Source of the DNA: Paratissierella sp033809995
GTDB lineage: Bacteria; Bacillota; Clostridia; Tissierellales; Tissierellaceae
Length of the DNA: 64,000 nucleotides
Assembly (NCBI GenBank): GCA_033809995.1
Contig: JAPXKQ010000001.1
Span: 105,139 to 169,138 of the forward strand
Direction of reading: 5' to 3'
Position numbers and translations under genes: made by a program. Of the stretch, positions 1 through 8,962 are shown piece by piece. Below the pieces are notes generated by a model. That model searched no databases. It was given only the letters and a program-made list of their open reading frames with translations, and was not told the DNA's origin. Numbering within the stretch: position 1 is the first letter of the stretch; each line of letters starts with the position of its first letter.

Positions 1-2
1 CT

Positions 3-335
3 TGTCCAGTAGGAGCATTAGTTGATAAGAGGGCATTAAGAAAGATAAGATCCTGGGAAGGCGAGGCAACAACTGTTAAATGCAAATCTTGTCAATATGG
101 ATGTGATTTTGAAGTTTTATCAAAGAACAAGAAAAAGGTGGCTGTTAGAGCAAAGGCACCTACAAATGGTAGACCATTATGTTTGAAGGGAAGACTCTTG
201 ACAGAACTTCAAAACGTTGATAATCCAGGAAAACCATATAGAAAGATTGATGGAAAGTTTGTAGAATCAACATGGACTAAAGCACTAGGATTAGAGGAAG
301 TATTTGAGAAGATAAAAGATATTGGAGAGGAGTAA
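3..335 (+). CDS. Iron-sulfur subunit of a formate dehydrogenase/NuoG-like complex (C-terminal part, start outside window)
   Basis: Only the last 110 or so residues are visible; the reading frame enters at base 3. It begins with CPVG, the usual end of a bacterial 4Fe-4S ferredoxin cluster, followed by CKSCQYGC and CLKGR, which fit the Fe4S4 motif at the N-terminus of molybdopterin oxidoreductases (C-x2-C-x3-C-xn-C). The protein then stops, so it carries the cluster-binding head of a NuoG/FdhA-like protein but no molybdopterin catalytic domain. Such short NuoG-like subunits occur in clostridial NAD-linked formate dehydrogenase operons. It ends 4 bases before the fdhA start, so the two are probably co-transcribed and pass electrons to each other. 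The exact partner (HymB/NuoF-like) is inferred and lies upstream of the window. Confidence 0.75.
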   Translation, partial: CPVGALVDKRALRKIRSWEGEATTVKCKSCQYGCDFEVLSKNKKKVAVRAKAPTNGRPLCLKGRLLTELQNVDNPGKPYRKIDGKFVESTWTKALGLEEVFEKIKDIGEE

Positions 336-339
336 TCTA

Positions 340-3018
340 ATGAATATTATTATTGATGGTATTCAATATGAGGTAGATAAAGGTACTACTGTTCTTCAAG
401 CTTGTAGAAATGCTGGTATTGATATTCCTACCCTATGTCATGACGAAAGGCTTACTCCCTTTGCTGCATGTAGACTATGTTTAGTTGAGATAGAAGGTCA
501 AAAGAATCTTGCTACATCATGTAGTACCTTAGTGAAAGATGGTATGGTTGTATATACTCATAATGCTAAAGTTCGTAATGCAAGGCGTGAGGTTCTTGAC
601 CTAATCATATCAAATCACCCTTTAGAATGCCTAAACTGTGATAAATCAGGGGATTGTAAGCTTCAAGATTATTGCTACGAATACGAAATATTGGAAGGAA
701 GCTTTAAAGGGGATATGAGAGAGCCTTATGTTGATGATAGCAATCCCTTCTATACTTATGATGCGAGAAAATGTATTTTATGTGGATTATGTGTTAGGGT
801 ATGTGATGAATTACAATGCACATCTGCTATAGGCTTTGAAGACAGAGGTTTCGATACAGTAGTTACCACACCTTTTAATGAGGGGTTAATAAATTCCAAA
901 TGCGTATCCTGTGGGAACTGTGTATCAGTTTGTCCAGTAGGGGCACTGACTCCTAAGCCATTGGAAAAGTTTAGACATTGGGAAACTAAAAGGGTAAGAA
1001 CCACTTGTTCATATTGTGGTGTAGGGTGCCAATTGGATTTAATAGTTAAAGGAAATAAGGTATTAGGAGCAGAGCCTGCACCTGGTGAACCTAACAATGG
1101 GTTATTATGTGTTAAAGGGAAATTTGCATATAAATTTATAAATCACCCTGATAGACTTAAGACTCCATTAATTAAAAGAAATGGAAAGTTTGAAGAGGCT
1201 ACTTGGGATGAGGCATATAGACTTATTAGAGATAAGGTCAATGAGATAAAGGGAGAACATGGTCCAGATAGTCTAGCAGGTCTTACATCTGCAAGATGTA
1301 CTAATGAAGAAAACTATCTATTTCAAAAGCTATTTAGGGCTGTAATAGGAACGAACAATATTGACCACTGTGCTCGCCTCTGACATGCTTCCACTGTTGC
1401 AGGTCTTGCAACTACATTGGGAAGCGGTGCTATGACAAATAGCATACAGGAAATTTTGGATACAGATGCTATGTTTGTAATTGGTTCAAATACTACAGAA
1501 AACCACCCAGTTATTGGCTCTATTATGAAGCAAGCTTTAAAACGTGGAGCAAAATTAATAGTTGCTGATCCAAGAAGGATTGAGCTTGCTGAATATGCTG
1601 ATGTGTTTTTACAATTAAAGCCAGGGACAAATATTGCGTTACTAAATGGTATGATGAATGTAATCATTGAAAAAGGATTATATGATAAGGAATATATAGA
1701 GACAAGAACAGAGAACTTTGAACAATTAGTTGAACTTGTTAAAGAATATACTCCTGAAAGAGCAGCTGAAATTTGTGGTGTAGATGCTAATGATATAATC
1801 AAGGCAGCTACTATTTATGCTGAGTCTGATAAAGCAGGAATTTATTATACAATGGGTATAACACAACATACAACGGGTACAAACGCTGTTATGTCTGTAT
1901 CAAATTTAGCATTGATGTGTGGTAATATTGGTAAAGCATCAGCTGGGGTAAATCCACTTAGGGGACAAAACAATGTTCAAGGTGCTTGTGACATGGGTGG
2001 ATTACCTGCCGACCTGCCAGGATATCAAAAGGTATTTAAGAAAGAGGTTATAGAAAAATTTGAAAAGGCTTGGGATACAAAACTATCACCTAAAGCTGGA
2101 CTTACAATACCTGAAATAATGGATGGAGCGGCATATGGAGATATTAAATTTATGTATATTATGGGAGAAAACCCAATGATATCAGACCCGGATATAAACC
2201 ATGTAAGAGAAGCATTATCTAATCTAGATTTTCTAGTAGTTCAAGATATATTTATGACTGAAACATCAGAATTAGCTGATGTAATATTACCAGCAGCATC
2301 TTTTGCGGAAAAGGATGGTACCTTCTCAAATACTGAAAGAAGAGTACAAAGGGTAAGAAAGGCTATTGAACCTATTGGAGATTCAAAACCTGACTGGAAA
2401 ATTATTATGGATATAATGAACTACTTAGGTTATAAGAAAAGATATATTTCACCATCAGATATAATGAATGAAATAGCATCTGTTACACCGTCATATGCAG
2501 GGATTAGTTATAGAAGACTTGAAAATGGTGGAATCCAATGGCCTTGTACAGATAGTGAGCATCCTGGAACTAGATATCTTCATAAGGCTTCAATTGCACG
2601 TGGTAAGGGTATATTTATGCCTGCTGAATATGTGGAAAGTGCAGAGATGCCTGATAGGGAATATCCATATGTATTTACTACTGGTAGAATTCTATATCAC
2701 TACCATACAAGGACTATGACAGGTAGAGTTGAAGGATTAAATGTACTTGCACCAGAATCATATGTTGAAATAAATGAAATTACTGCAAATAGATTGGGTA
2801 TTTCTAATGGAGATAAGGTAAGACTAACATCAAGGCGTGGAAGTATAGTTACAACTGCAAGAGTTACTGAGATAATCGATGAAGATGTGTTGTTTATGCC
2901 TTTCCATTATGCTGAAGGTGCCGCAAACTATTTGACTAGTACAAAACTAGATTCTATCGCAAAGATACCGGAGTTAAAGGTTGCAGCGGTGAGGATGGAG
3001 AAGATAACTAACAGCTAA
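340..3018 (+). CDS. fdhA: Formate dehydrogenase catalytic subunit, selenocysteine-containing (TGA 1381 read through)
   Basis: Oxidises formate or reduces CO2 at a Mo/W bis-molybdopterin guanine dinucleotide centre. Read through the in-frame TGA, it is 892 residues. The order is: a 2Fe-2S domain (Cys33, 44, 47, 61), a His-Cys cluster region (about 90-110), two 4Fe-4S motifs (CILCGLCVRVC, CVSCGNCVSVCP, about 145-205), the Fe4S4 motif CSYCGVGC, then the catalytic and C-terminal dinucleotide-binding domains. Selenocysteine falls at codon 348 in the context HCARL-U-HASTVAGL, matching the active-site context of E. coli FdhF (CCARV-U-HGPSVAGL). The start at 340 follows GGAGAGGAG. Without read-through the gene would appear as two ORFs (ending 1383, restarting 1417). 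The selenium insertion genes are not in this window. The neighbouring cofactor genes support an active enzyme; Mo or W use is undecided. Confidence 0.95.
1381..1420 (+). promoter_or_regulatory. Bacterial SECIS element for selenocysteine insertion
   Basis: Directly after the UGA (1381-1383) there is a hairpin with stem GTTGCA (1396-1401) and TGCAAC (1407-1412) and a five-base loop GGTCT. A lower helix CCA (1391-1393)/TGG (1418-1420) is possible. From memory, the E. coli fdhF SECIS carries the same GGUCU loop on a GUUGCA stem, at a similar distance from its UGA. This is the feature SelB recognises, and it makes decoding of 1381 as Sec much more likely than a disabling mutation. Confidence 0.88.
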
Positions 3019-3355
3019 CAGTGAATAACAATTTTAGTGAATAAGTAATAGTGAATAGTGAATAACAATTGACAATGGACAGTTGACAATGGACAATGAA
3101 AAAACAAAGGGGAGTGTCATATCGACCATAGTGGAGATATCTCCTCTTTTGCAGGATAATCATTGCTGGTGTCATGCTGAGCGATTGAGCGAAGCATCCC
3201 ATAGTATTATGGGTATCAAGCAAAACAGAGATCCTTCATGTTTTCAGGATGACTTAAGCAGTAAATTAGGGACTTTCATTGTGAACTGCCGTGTGCTCGA
3301 CAGTAGAAATTTCTAAAATTTCTCTAAGTGGGTATGAATTGACCGAGGTAAGATA
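3019..3355. repeat. Dispersed intergenic repeat island (copy 1)
   Basis: This gene-free stretch is built of short near-tandem heptamer-like runs (variants of AACAGCT, AATAGTGA and GACAATGGACAGTTGAC) around a core with GTCAT-type ends, GGAGATATCTCCTCTTTT, a GTCATGCTGAGCGATTGAGCG segment and a GAGATCCTTCATG...CAGGATGAC end. The same pieces recur at 4079, 15861, 27138 and 59786. No open frame in it looks like a gene. The yqeC ribosome site lies at the right edge. Confidence 0.8.
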
Positions 3356-4078
3356 ATGGATGATGAAAGTTTAATCAATAAATTAAATTTAAATGAAGAA
3401 GAAGTAATATCTTTTGTCGGTGGAGGCGGTAAAACTACTGTTATTGAGATGTTGGCTGCTCAACTAAAAAATGCGGGTAAAAGTGTACTATCAACAACAT
3501 CAACTGCAATTTTTAAGCCCCAAAAAGGATACGATACAATTTTTGTTGGGGATATACCTTGCGGCTATATCCCTAATAAAAATTCAATAACAGTTTATGG
3601 AGAATATGAGGTAGATAGGAAACTTAGGGTTAAGGATATTTCAAAAATAGATGATTTAATAAAAAAGAATATATTCGATTTTATTTTGATAGAAGCAGAT
3701 GGCTCTAAGGGAAAGCCAATAAAGGCTCCTGCAAATCACGAGCCGGTTGTATTAAATTGCACAACTATTACAGTAGGTATGATTGGTATGGACTGTTTGG
3801 GTAAAAAAATATGTGATACAGCCCATAGACCGGAAATATTGGCAGATTTACTTGAAACAACAATTGATCATATAATTGAGTTTAATGATATTGTAAAATT
3901 GTCAATATATGAAAATGGAATTTTTAAAAAGAGTAAAGGGAGAAAAATTCTTTTTCTTAACAAGGTAGATAACAGGCAATTAGGTATTGTTGAAAAGATC
4001 AAGAAGGGTTTAGAAGATACAGATATAGATGTGGTTGTTGGGAAAAAGTTGAGCAGTGAAAAACTAGCTAACAGCTAA
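3356..4078 (+). CDS. yqeC: YqeC-family accessory protein for selenium-dependent molybdenum hydroxylases
   Basis: A 240-residue P-loop protein with GGGGKTT near residues 21-27 and IEADGSKGKPIKAP near 120, both characteristic of the YqeC family (putative selenium-dependent hydroxylase accessory protein). The family is known from comparative genomics to travel with yqeB and xanthine dehydrogenase-type hydroxylases that carry a labile selenium cofactor; its exact reaction is not established. Here it precedes yqeB and an xdhC-like gene, with a repeat island in between, which fits that role. No molybdenum hydroxylase structural gene is in the window. The C-terminus (KLANS) runs into the start of the repeat island, so the last residues may be repeat-derived. 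Confidence 0.85.
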   Translation: MDDESLINKLNLNEEEVISFVGGGGKTTVIEMLAAQLKNAGKSVLSTTSTAIFKPQKGYDTIFVGDIPCGYIPNKNSITVYGEYEVDRKLRVKDISKIDDLIKKNIFDFILIEADGSKGKPIKAPANHEPVVLNCTTITVGMIGMDCLGKKICDTAHRPEILADLLETTIDHIIEFNDIVKLSIYENGIFKKSKGRKILFLNKVDNRQLGIVEKIKKGLEDTDIDVVVGKKLSSEKLANS

Positions 4079-4423
4079 CAGCTAACAGTGAAAAACAAAT
4101 TGACAATTGACAGTTGACAATGGACAATTAAAAACAGGGGATTCCTCCATGTTATCGGAATGACAAACACTGTAGGTGTCATCTCGAAGATGCCCTAACC
4201 CGATTTATGATACATTTTCATAAATCGATGGTAGGTCATTCGCAATGAATTCCAAATTCGTGTGACTAGAAGGAACAAACGAATTTGATGAATGAAACTG
4301 CGTCGAAGTAGAGAGATCTCCTCTTTTAGACCCAAGAGAATGACCTTAACAATTGTGAATTGTGCATTGTGAACTGTGAATTGAATATAATTGTGAATTG
4401 TGAATTGAAAGATGGTGTTATAA
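4079..4423. repeat. Dispersed intergenic repeat island (copy 2)
   Basis: This has the same composition as the island at 3019: AACAGCT runs, GACAATTGACAGTTGAC runs, a core with GGTGTCATCTCGAAGATG and GAGAGATCTCCTCTTTTAGACCC, then TGTGAATTG-type runs up to the yqeB start. It also carries a private hairpin, CGATTTATGA with TCATAAATCG, near 4200-4226. No coding frame here is credible. Confidence 0.8.
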
Positions 4424-5224
4424 ATGGATATAGTAATTGTAAGAGGCGGAGGGGATATAGCAACAGGTATAGCCCATAGATTATTTATGTCTGGGTTTAA
4501 TGTTGTTATATTGGAAATCAAAAATCCTTCATCTATAAGACGTGCAGTCTGTTTTAGTGAGGCTATATATGAAAAAGAAACTATAGTAGAGGGTGTAAAG
4601 GCAGTTCATGTAAAAGGAATAAAAGATATATATCATTCGATAAATAATGGAGAGATACCTGTTTTAATAGATGAAGTTGGAGAATGTATCAAAACACTAA
4701 ATCCAATAGCAGTTGTAGATAGCATTTTGGCTAAGAAGAATTTAGGCACTACAAGAGATTTAGCTCCGATTACAATAGGTGTAGGACCGGGATTTGAAGC
4801 AGGTGTAGATGTGGATTTAGTTGTTGAAAGTATGAGAGGGCACAATCTTGGGAAGGTTTTGCATACTGGAAAGGCACAGGAGAATACAGGTATTCCAGGC
4901 ATAATAATGGGATATGGTGAGGAAAGAGTTATTAGAGCCTCAAGGGATGGAATTATTTCAAACATTCACAAAATAGGTGATATTGTTGAAAAGGGTACTC
5001 CAATATGTAAGATAGAAGACGAATATATTAATGCTAGAATTTCAGGAGTAATTAGAGGACTTATAAAAGATGGGCTATTGGTAAGTAAAGGGCTTAAAAT
5101 TGGAGATATCGATCCTAGAGGTATAAAGACAAATGCATTTACAATTTCTGATAAAGCAAGAGCTATAGGAGGCGGTGTATTGGAAGCCATCTTGTATTTA
5201 CAAAGGAGGAACAATAAGTGTTAG
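4424..5224 (+). CDS. yqeB: YqeB, selenium-dependent molybdenum cofactor accessory protein
   Basis: At 266 residues it has an N-terminal dinucleotide-fold start (VIVRGGGDIATGIAHRL) and a C-terminal region with the biotinyl/lipoyl-like pattern GDIVEKGTPICKIED. This is the YqeB/EF2563 family, whose members accompany yqeC and selenium-dependent xanthine dehydrogenase-type hydroxylases. Its role in maturing or supplying the selenium form of the cofactor is inferred from gene association, not from a known reaction. It overlaps the following xdhC-like gene by 7 bases, so the two are translationally coupled; the AAGGAGG for that gene lies inside the yqeB end. Confidence 0.88.
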   Translation: MDIVIVRGGGDIATGIAHRLFMSGFNVVILEIKNPSSIRRAVCFSEAIYEKETIVEGVKAVHVKGIKDIYHSINNGEIPVLIDEVGECIKTLNPIAVVDSILAKKNLGTTRDLAPITIGVGPGFEAGVDVDLVVESMRGHNLGKVLHTGKAQENTGIPGIIMGYGEERVIRASRDGIISNIHKIGDIVEKGTPICKIEDEYINARISGVIRGLIKDGLLVSKGLKIGDIDPRGIKTNAFTISDKARAIGGGVLEAILYLQRRNNKC

Positions 5225-6036
5225 AGATATCCATTTTAAAAAATACATTAGAGCTTGTAGAAAAAGGCGTAGAGCTAGCATTAGTAACCATTACCAAATC
5301 TGAAGGGTCAACACCTAGGGTTACAGGAGCCCAAATGTCAGTATTAAAGGATGGGTCTATTATTGGAACAATAGGTGGTGGGGCAATAGAAAAAAAGGCG
5401 ATAGAATTAGCTTTAGAAGCCATAGAAAATGGAGAAAGCAAGAGCGTTTATCTACCTTTAGCTGATGAAGGAATGGTTTGTGGTGGTGAAATTGAGATAT
5501 TTATTCAAGTTTATAAACCACGTCCAGAAATATTAATAGTAGGCGGTGGGCATGTTTCTTTGGCCTTATATAAGATTGCATCCCTTTTAAATTTTGATAT
5601 TGTAATATTTGAGGATAGAGAAGAGTTTATTAATCATGAGAGATTTCCAAATGCTAAAAAATTGATCTTTGGGAAGATTGATGAGGAATTAAAAGAATAT
5701 AAAATTGATGAAAATTCATATATAGTTATAGTAACACGAGGCCATAAATATGATGGTGAAGCCCTAGAAGCTGTAATAGATTCAAACGCAAGGTATATTG
5801 GCGTTATTGGCAGTAAAAAGAAAGTCATCAATATGTTTAGCATTCTAAGAGACAGATGCATTACAGAAGATAAGTTGTCAAAGATATACGCACCTATTGG
5901 TCTAGATATAGCTGACAATTCCCCTGAAGAAATAGCAATTAGTATATTGGCTGAAATTCTAGCTGTTAAAAACAATAAAAATGCAGGTCATATGAAATTA
6001 ACCACACTACCTCCACGGGTACATGGAAAGGAATGA
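5218..6036 (+). CDS. XdhC/CoxI-family molybdenum hydroxylase maturation protein
   Basis: At 272 residues, it has an N-terminal XdhC/CoxI domain (ITKSEGSTPRVTGAQM and IGGGAIE) and a C-terminal Rossmann domain beginning ILIVGGGHVSLALYKIA at about residue 102, with GVIGSKKK later. Family members bind the molybdenum cofactor and help sulfurate and insert it into xanthine dehydrogenase-like enzymes; here a role in the selenium-type hydroxylase system fits yqeB and yqeC. The start is GTG at 5218, chosen because AAGGAGG lies 10 bases upstream and it overlaps yqeB. The enzyme it serves is not in the window. Confidence 0.87.
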   Translation: MLEISILKNTLELVEKGVELALVTITKSEGSTPRVTGAQMSVLKDGSIIGTIGGGAIEKKAIELALEAIENGESKSVYLPLADEGMVCGGEIEIFIQVYKPRPEILIVGGGHVSLALYKIASLLNFDIVIFEDREEFINHERFPNAKKLIFGKIDEELKEYKIDENSYIVIVTRGHKYDGEALEAVIDSNARYIGVIGSKKKVINMFSILRDRCITEDKLSKIYAPIGLDIADNSPEEIAISILAEILAVKNNKNAGHMKLTTLPPRVHGKE

Positions 6037-6043
6037 TATAAAC

Positions 6044-6541
6044 ATGTTTACTGTTGGAATTATCACTTCAAGTGACAAGGGTTCAAAAGGAGAGAGGGAG
6101 GATTTATCGGGTAAAGCTATAGCTGATATTGTTATTAATAAAGGATATACAGTGAAAAGACAAGTAATCCTTCCAGATGAAGAAGATACCTTATCTAAAG
6201 AGATGATTTATATGGCAGATGATTTAGCAATAGATTTAATCCTTACAACTGGAGGTACTGGATTTAGTGAAAGAGATGTAACTCCTGAAGCAACCATTAA
6301 AGTTTGTACAAAGATGGCTAATGGAATTGCAGAGGCAATTAGATATAATAGTCTCAATATCACTCCTAGAGCAATGCTATCTAGGGCAGTTTCCGGAATT
6401 AGAAATAATACACTTATCATAAATTTACCGGGTAGCCCAAAGGCAGTGAAGGAATCATTAGATTATGCAATAGATAGTATCCACCATGGTTTGGAAATAC
6501 TTACAGGGAAAGCAAGTGAGTGTGCGACACCACAAAAATAA
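6044..6541 (+). CDS. mogA: Molybdopterin adenylyltransferase
   Basis: At 165 residues, it is a MoCF-biosynthesis domain with TTGGTGFSERDVTPEA and LPGSPKAVKE, typical of MogA/MoaB. The protein adenylates molybdopterin before MoeA inserts the metal. I chose ATG 6044 over 6023 because GGAAAGGA (6025-6032) is correctly placed for it and the family normally starts at FTVGIITSSDKG. It lies 7 bases after the xdhC-like gene and leads into mobA. Two to three MoeA-type partners are found further on. MogA and MoaB are hard to separate from sequence alone. Confidence 0.88.
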   Translation: MFTVGIITSSDKGSKGEREDLSGKAIADIVINKGYTVKRQVILPDEEDTLSKEMIYMADDLAIDLILTTGGTGFSERDVTPEATIKVCTKMANGIAEAIRYNSLNITPRAMLSRAVSGIRNNTLIINLPGSPKAVKESLDYAIDSIHHGLEILTGKASECATPQK

Positions 6542-6552
6542 GGAGCATTCGA

Positions 6553-7158
6553 ATGAAGAAATTTGGAACGGCAATTATTCTTGCTGGTGGTAAAAGTTTT
6601 AGAATGGGATTTGATAAACAATTTTTACAAATCTCTGAAAAAAGACTTATGGAGGATATAATATCTCATTTGGAAACTGAATTCGAAGACATTGTAGTTG
6701 TAACGAACAAGCCAGAAGAATATCAGAATTTTTCATATAGAATAACAAGTGATATATATAAAGATGTTGGACCCCTTGGTGGTGTCCATGCAGGGCTTAG
6801 TATTTCAAACAGTAAATTTGCCTTTGTTGTAGCTTGTGATATGCCTAAACTCAATATGGACTATATAAGGTATATGAAAAATATACTAGATGAAGATAAG
6901 TTAGGAATAGCCACAAGGATTGGAGAATATATTGAACCTTTTAGTGCTTTTTACTCCATTGAAATGATAGGATATATAGAAAGGTATATTGATAGCGGTC
7001 AAAGATCTATCACTAAATTTTTAGGACAAATGGATATTGATTTAGTGGAAGAGAAAACAGTTAAGGAATACAGTCCTAATTTGGATATATTTCTAAATTT
7101 AAATACAAAGGAAGATTTAGATAATTATATGGCATATATTGATAATAAATACAAATAA
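6553..7158 (+). CDS. mobA: Molybdenum cofactor guanylyltransferase
   Basis: This 201-residue nucleotidyltransferase attaches GMP to Mo-molybdopterin to form the guanine dinucleotide cofactor needed by DMSO-reductase-family enzymes such as the FdhA at 340. Visible motifs are IILAGGKSFRMGFDKQF (nucleotide-binding loop), GPLGGVHAGL and VACDMPKL. ATG 6553 follows AGGAG (6541-6545), which overlaps the mogA stop; an in-frame upstream GTG at 6520 has no ribosome site. It is the last gene of the yqeC-mobA run and is followed by a strong terminator. Confidence 0.92.
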   Translation: MKKFGTAIILAGGKSFRMGFDKQFLQISEKRLMEDIISHLETEFEDIVVVTNKPEEYQNFSYRITSDIYKDVGPLGGVHAGLSISNSKFAFVVACDMPKLNMDYIRYMKNILDEDKLGIATRIGEYIEPFSAFYSIEMIGYIERYIDSGQRSITKFLGQMDIDLVEEKTVKEYSPNLDIFLNLNTKEDLDNYMAYIDNKYK

Positions 7159-7189
7159 AACTTCTTGGTGCTTCCAAGAAGTTTTTTTG
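7159..7189 (+). terminator. Intrinsic terminator after mobA
   Basis: The stem ACTTCTTGG/CCAAGAAGT, with loop TGCTT, is followed by seven T. A-rich bases on the other side mean it may also end the convergent modC transcript. Confidence 0.9.
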
Positions 7190-7230
7190 TACTATGGATT
7201 TGCTTAAATATAAATCCAAATATATTAATA

Positions 7231-8274
7231 TTAGTAAAGCTGTAATAAATTTTCTTTGTTGAATTGAATATTTATTAGGCTATTTGTTTCTAAATTATTA
7301 AATTCTTCGCTAGTGATATCAACATAGATAAGGGTGTCTTTACTGTCCATTGGTGATAATATTAGTGTTTTTGATAACCTATTTTCTATTTTGCTAATAA
7401 TTTGAAATTCATAAGTATTGTCATCATTTAAATCATCACAAATACTAATATTATATTCATGGATTCCAATAAATTTTAAATTATCTTTCACATCAGAATT
7501 ACAAAGAAGCTCAATTCCCCAATCTATAGCATAGATTTTGTTATTGTTAATTTTCTTAGCTCTTGATATATTTTTGCAACCAATAAGTATGGCTGAATTT
7601 GTTTTTTTAGGAGAATTAAATAAAATATCCTTTTCTTCCAATTCATCTATTTTGCCATTGTTTAGGACTGCAATTTTATCACATATTCTATATACTTCAT
7701 CTTTATTGTGCGATACATATAATGAATTTCCCTTATGAGAGTTCAAAATAGAAATTAATTCTTGTTCCATCTGCCATTTTAAATGTTCGTCTAGTGCAGA
7801 GAATGGCTCATCAAACAATAATACTTCCGGTTCATTTACTAACATTCTTGCCAAAGCAACTCTTTGTTGTTGACCTCCAGATAATTGATGAGGATAATTT
7901 TTTTCCAATCCGCTTAGATGGAAATCGGAAATCTTTTGTCTTACGATTTCTTTTTTATTAGTATAATCCTTAGGAACGCCAATGGCTATATTTTCTTCAA
8001 GTGTCATATTAGGGAAAAGTGCATAGTTCTGAAATAAAAGTCCTACTTTTCTGTTTTGAGGAGGTAAATTGATCTTTTTCTCACTGTCAAAAAGAGTTCT
8101 ACCATTTAATATAATTTGGCCTTCATCTGGAGTTTCAACACCTGCAATACATTTTAGCGTCATACTTTTTCCGCAACCGGAAGAACCTAAAAGAGCAAGT
8201 GTTTCACCATTAGTACTAAATTCAATATCTAATAAAAAACTACCTAATCTCTTTTTGATTTTAACATAAAGCAT
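7231..8274 (-). CDS. modC: Molybdate ABC transporter ATP-binding protein
   Basis: This 347-residue ABC ATPase energises the ModAB importer. Walker A is GSSGCGKS, the signature is LSGGQQQR and Walker B is VLLFDEPFSALDE. About 130 residues follow the nucleotide-binding domain, where ModC proteins carry a molybdate-binding (TOBE/Mop) domain, although this tail is divergent. The gene starts exactly where modB stops, with GGAGG inside the modB end, and closes the modA-modB-modC order. Phosphate- or sulfate-type ATPases share the fold; the neighbours decide for molybdate. Confidence 0.88.
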   Translation of the reverse strand: MLYVKIKKRLGSFLLDIEFSTNGETLALLGSSGCGKSMTLKCIAGVETPDEGQIILNGRTLFDSEKKINLPPQNRKVGLLFQNYALFPNMTLEENIAIGVPKDYTNKKEIVRQKISDFHLSGLEKNYPHQLSGGQQQRVALARMLVNEPEVLLFDEPFSALDEHLKWQMEQELISILNSHKGNSLYVSHNKDEVYRICDKIAVLNNGKIDELEEKDILFNSPKKTNSAILIGCKNISRAKKINNNKIYAIDWGIELLCNSDVKDNLKFIGIHEYNISICDDLNDDNTYEFQIISKIENRLSKTLILSPMDSKDTLIYVDITSEEFNNLETNSLINIQFNKENLLQLY

Positions 8275-8949
8275 CTATAATCCTCCTCGTATAAATTTTC
8301 CTAGCTTATTGTTTTCGAAATTATTCATTAAGATAATTGAGATGAAGGATAATAATACCATTATTAAAACCCACTTATAGGCTAAAGTTCTATTGCCAGC
8401 TTGTACTGCACTATAGACTGCTACAGCCATAGTCTGTGTTTTGCCAGGTATATTGCCAGATATCATAATTGTTGCACCAAATTCTCCCATTGCACGTGCA
8501 AAGGAAAGAATTGTGCCTGCCATAATGCTAGATAAGCAATTTGGCATTACAATTTTCCAAAATATTTCATGTTCCTTTAACCCCAAGGTTCTAGCAACAT
8601 AGATAATATTTCTATCCAATTGCTCAAAAGCACCACGGGCAGTTCTATACATTAAGGGGAATGATACAACAGTTGATGCAATAATTGTTGCACTTGAGGA
8701 AAATACAATTGATAAGTCAAACATGGATAGAAATTTTCCGATGATGCTATTTTTCCCCAGAAATATTAATAAAAAAAAGCCAACCACTGTAGGTGGTAAT
8801 ACTAGTGGAAGAGTCAAGACTCCATCCACTAGCCCCTTAAATTTTTTTAACTTAGTTGTAAAATAAGCACTATATATACCCAAAACAAAGGTAATAAGCG
8901 TTGAAACTATAGCTGCTTTTAGCGATATTAATAATGGAGAATAATTCAT
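8275..8949 (-). CDS. modB: Molybdate ABC transporter permease
   Basis: This 224-residue membrane protein has about five or six hydrophobic segments and the permease EAA-type loop (GLKEHEIFWKIVMPNCLSSIMAG), which contacts ModC; GEFGATIMISGNIPGKTQ is typical of ModB. I chose ATG 8949, preceded by GGAGG with a five-base gap, over the TTG at 8961 which is part of that ribosome site. It sits 13 bases after modA and abuts modC. Confidence 0.92.
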   Translation of the reverse strand: MNYSPLLISLKAAIVSTLITFVLGIYSAYFTTKLKKFKGLVDGVLTLPLVLPPTVVGFFLLIFLGKNSIIGKFLSMFDLSIVFSSSATIIASTVVSFPLMYRTARGAFEQLDRNIIYVARTLGLKEHEIFWKIVMPNCLSSIMAGTILSFARAMGEFGATIMISGNIPGKTQTMAVAVYSAVQAGNRTLAYKWVLIMVLLSFISIILMNNFENNKLGKFIRGGL

Positions 8950-8962
8950 GATAACCTCCAAA

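Noticed and set aside
1381..1416. Stop codon or frameshift breaking fdhA
   Set aside because: The TGA is in frame, in the exact active-site context, and followed by a SECIS hairpin, so selenocysteine is the simpler reading.
3083..3316. 77-codon ORF in the first repeat island
   Set aside because: It consists entirely of the dispersed repeat sequence and has no family-like features.
4200..4226. Terminator after yqeC
   Set aside because: The CGATTTATGA hairpin lies inside the repeat island with no T-tract in either direction.
4195..4521. 108-codon leftward ORF over the second island
   Set aside because: Repeat-derived, overlaps the yqeB start, no ribosome site.
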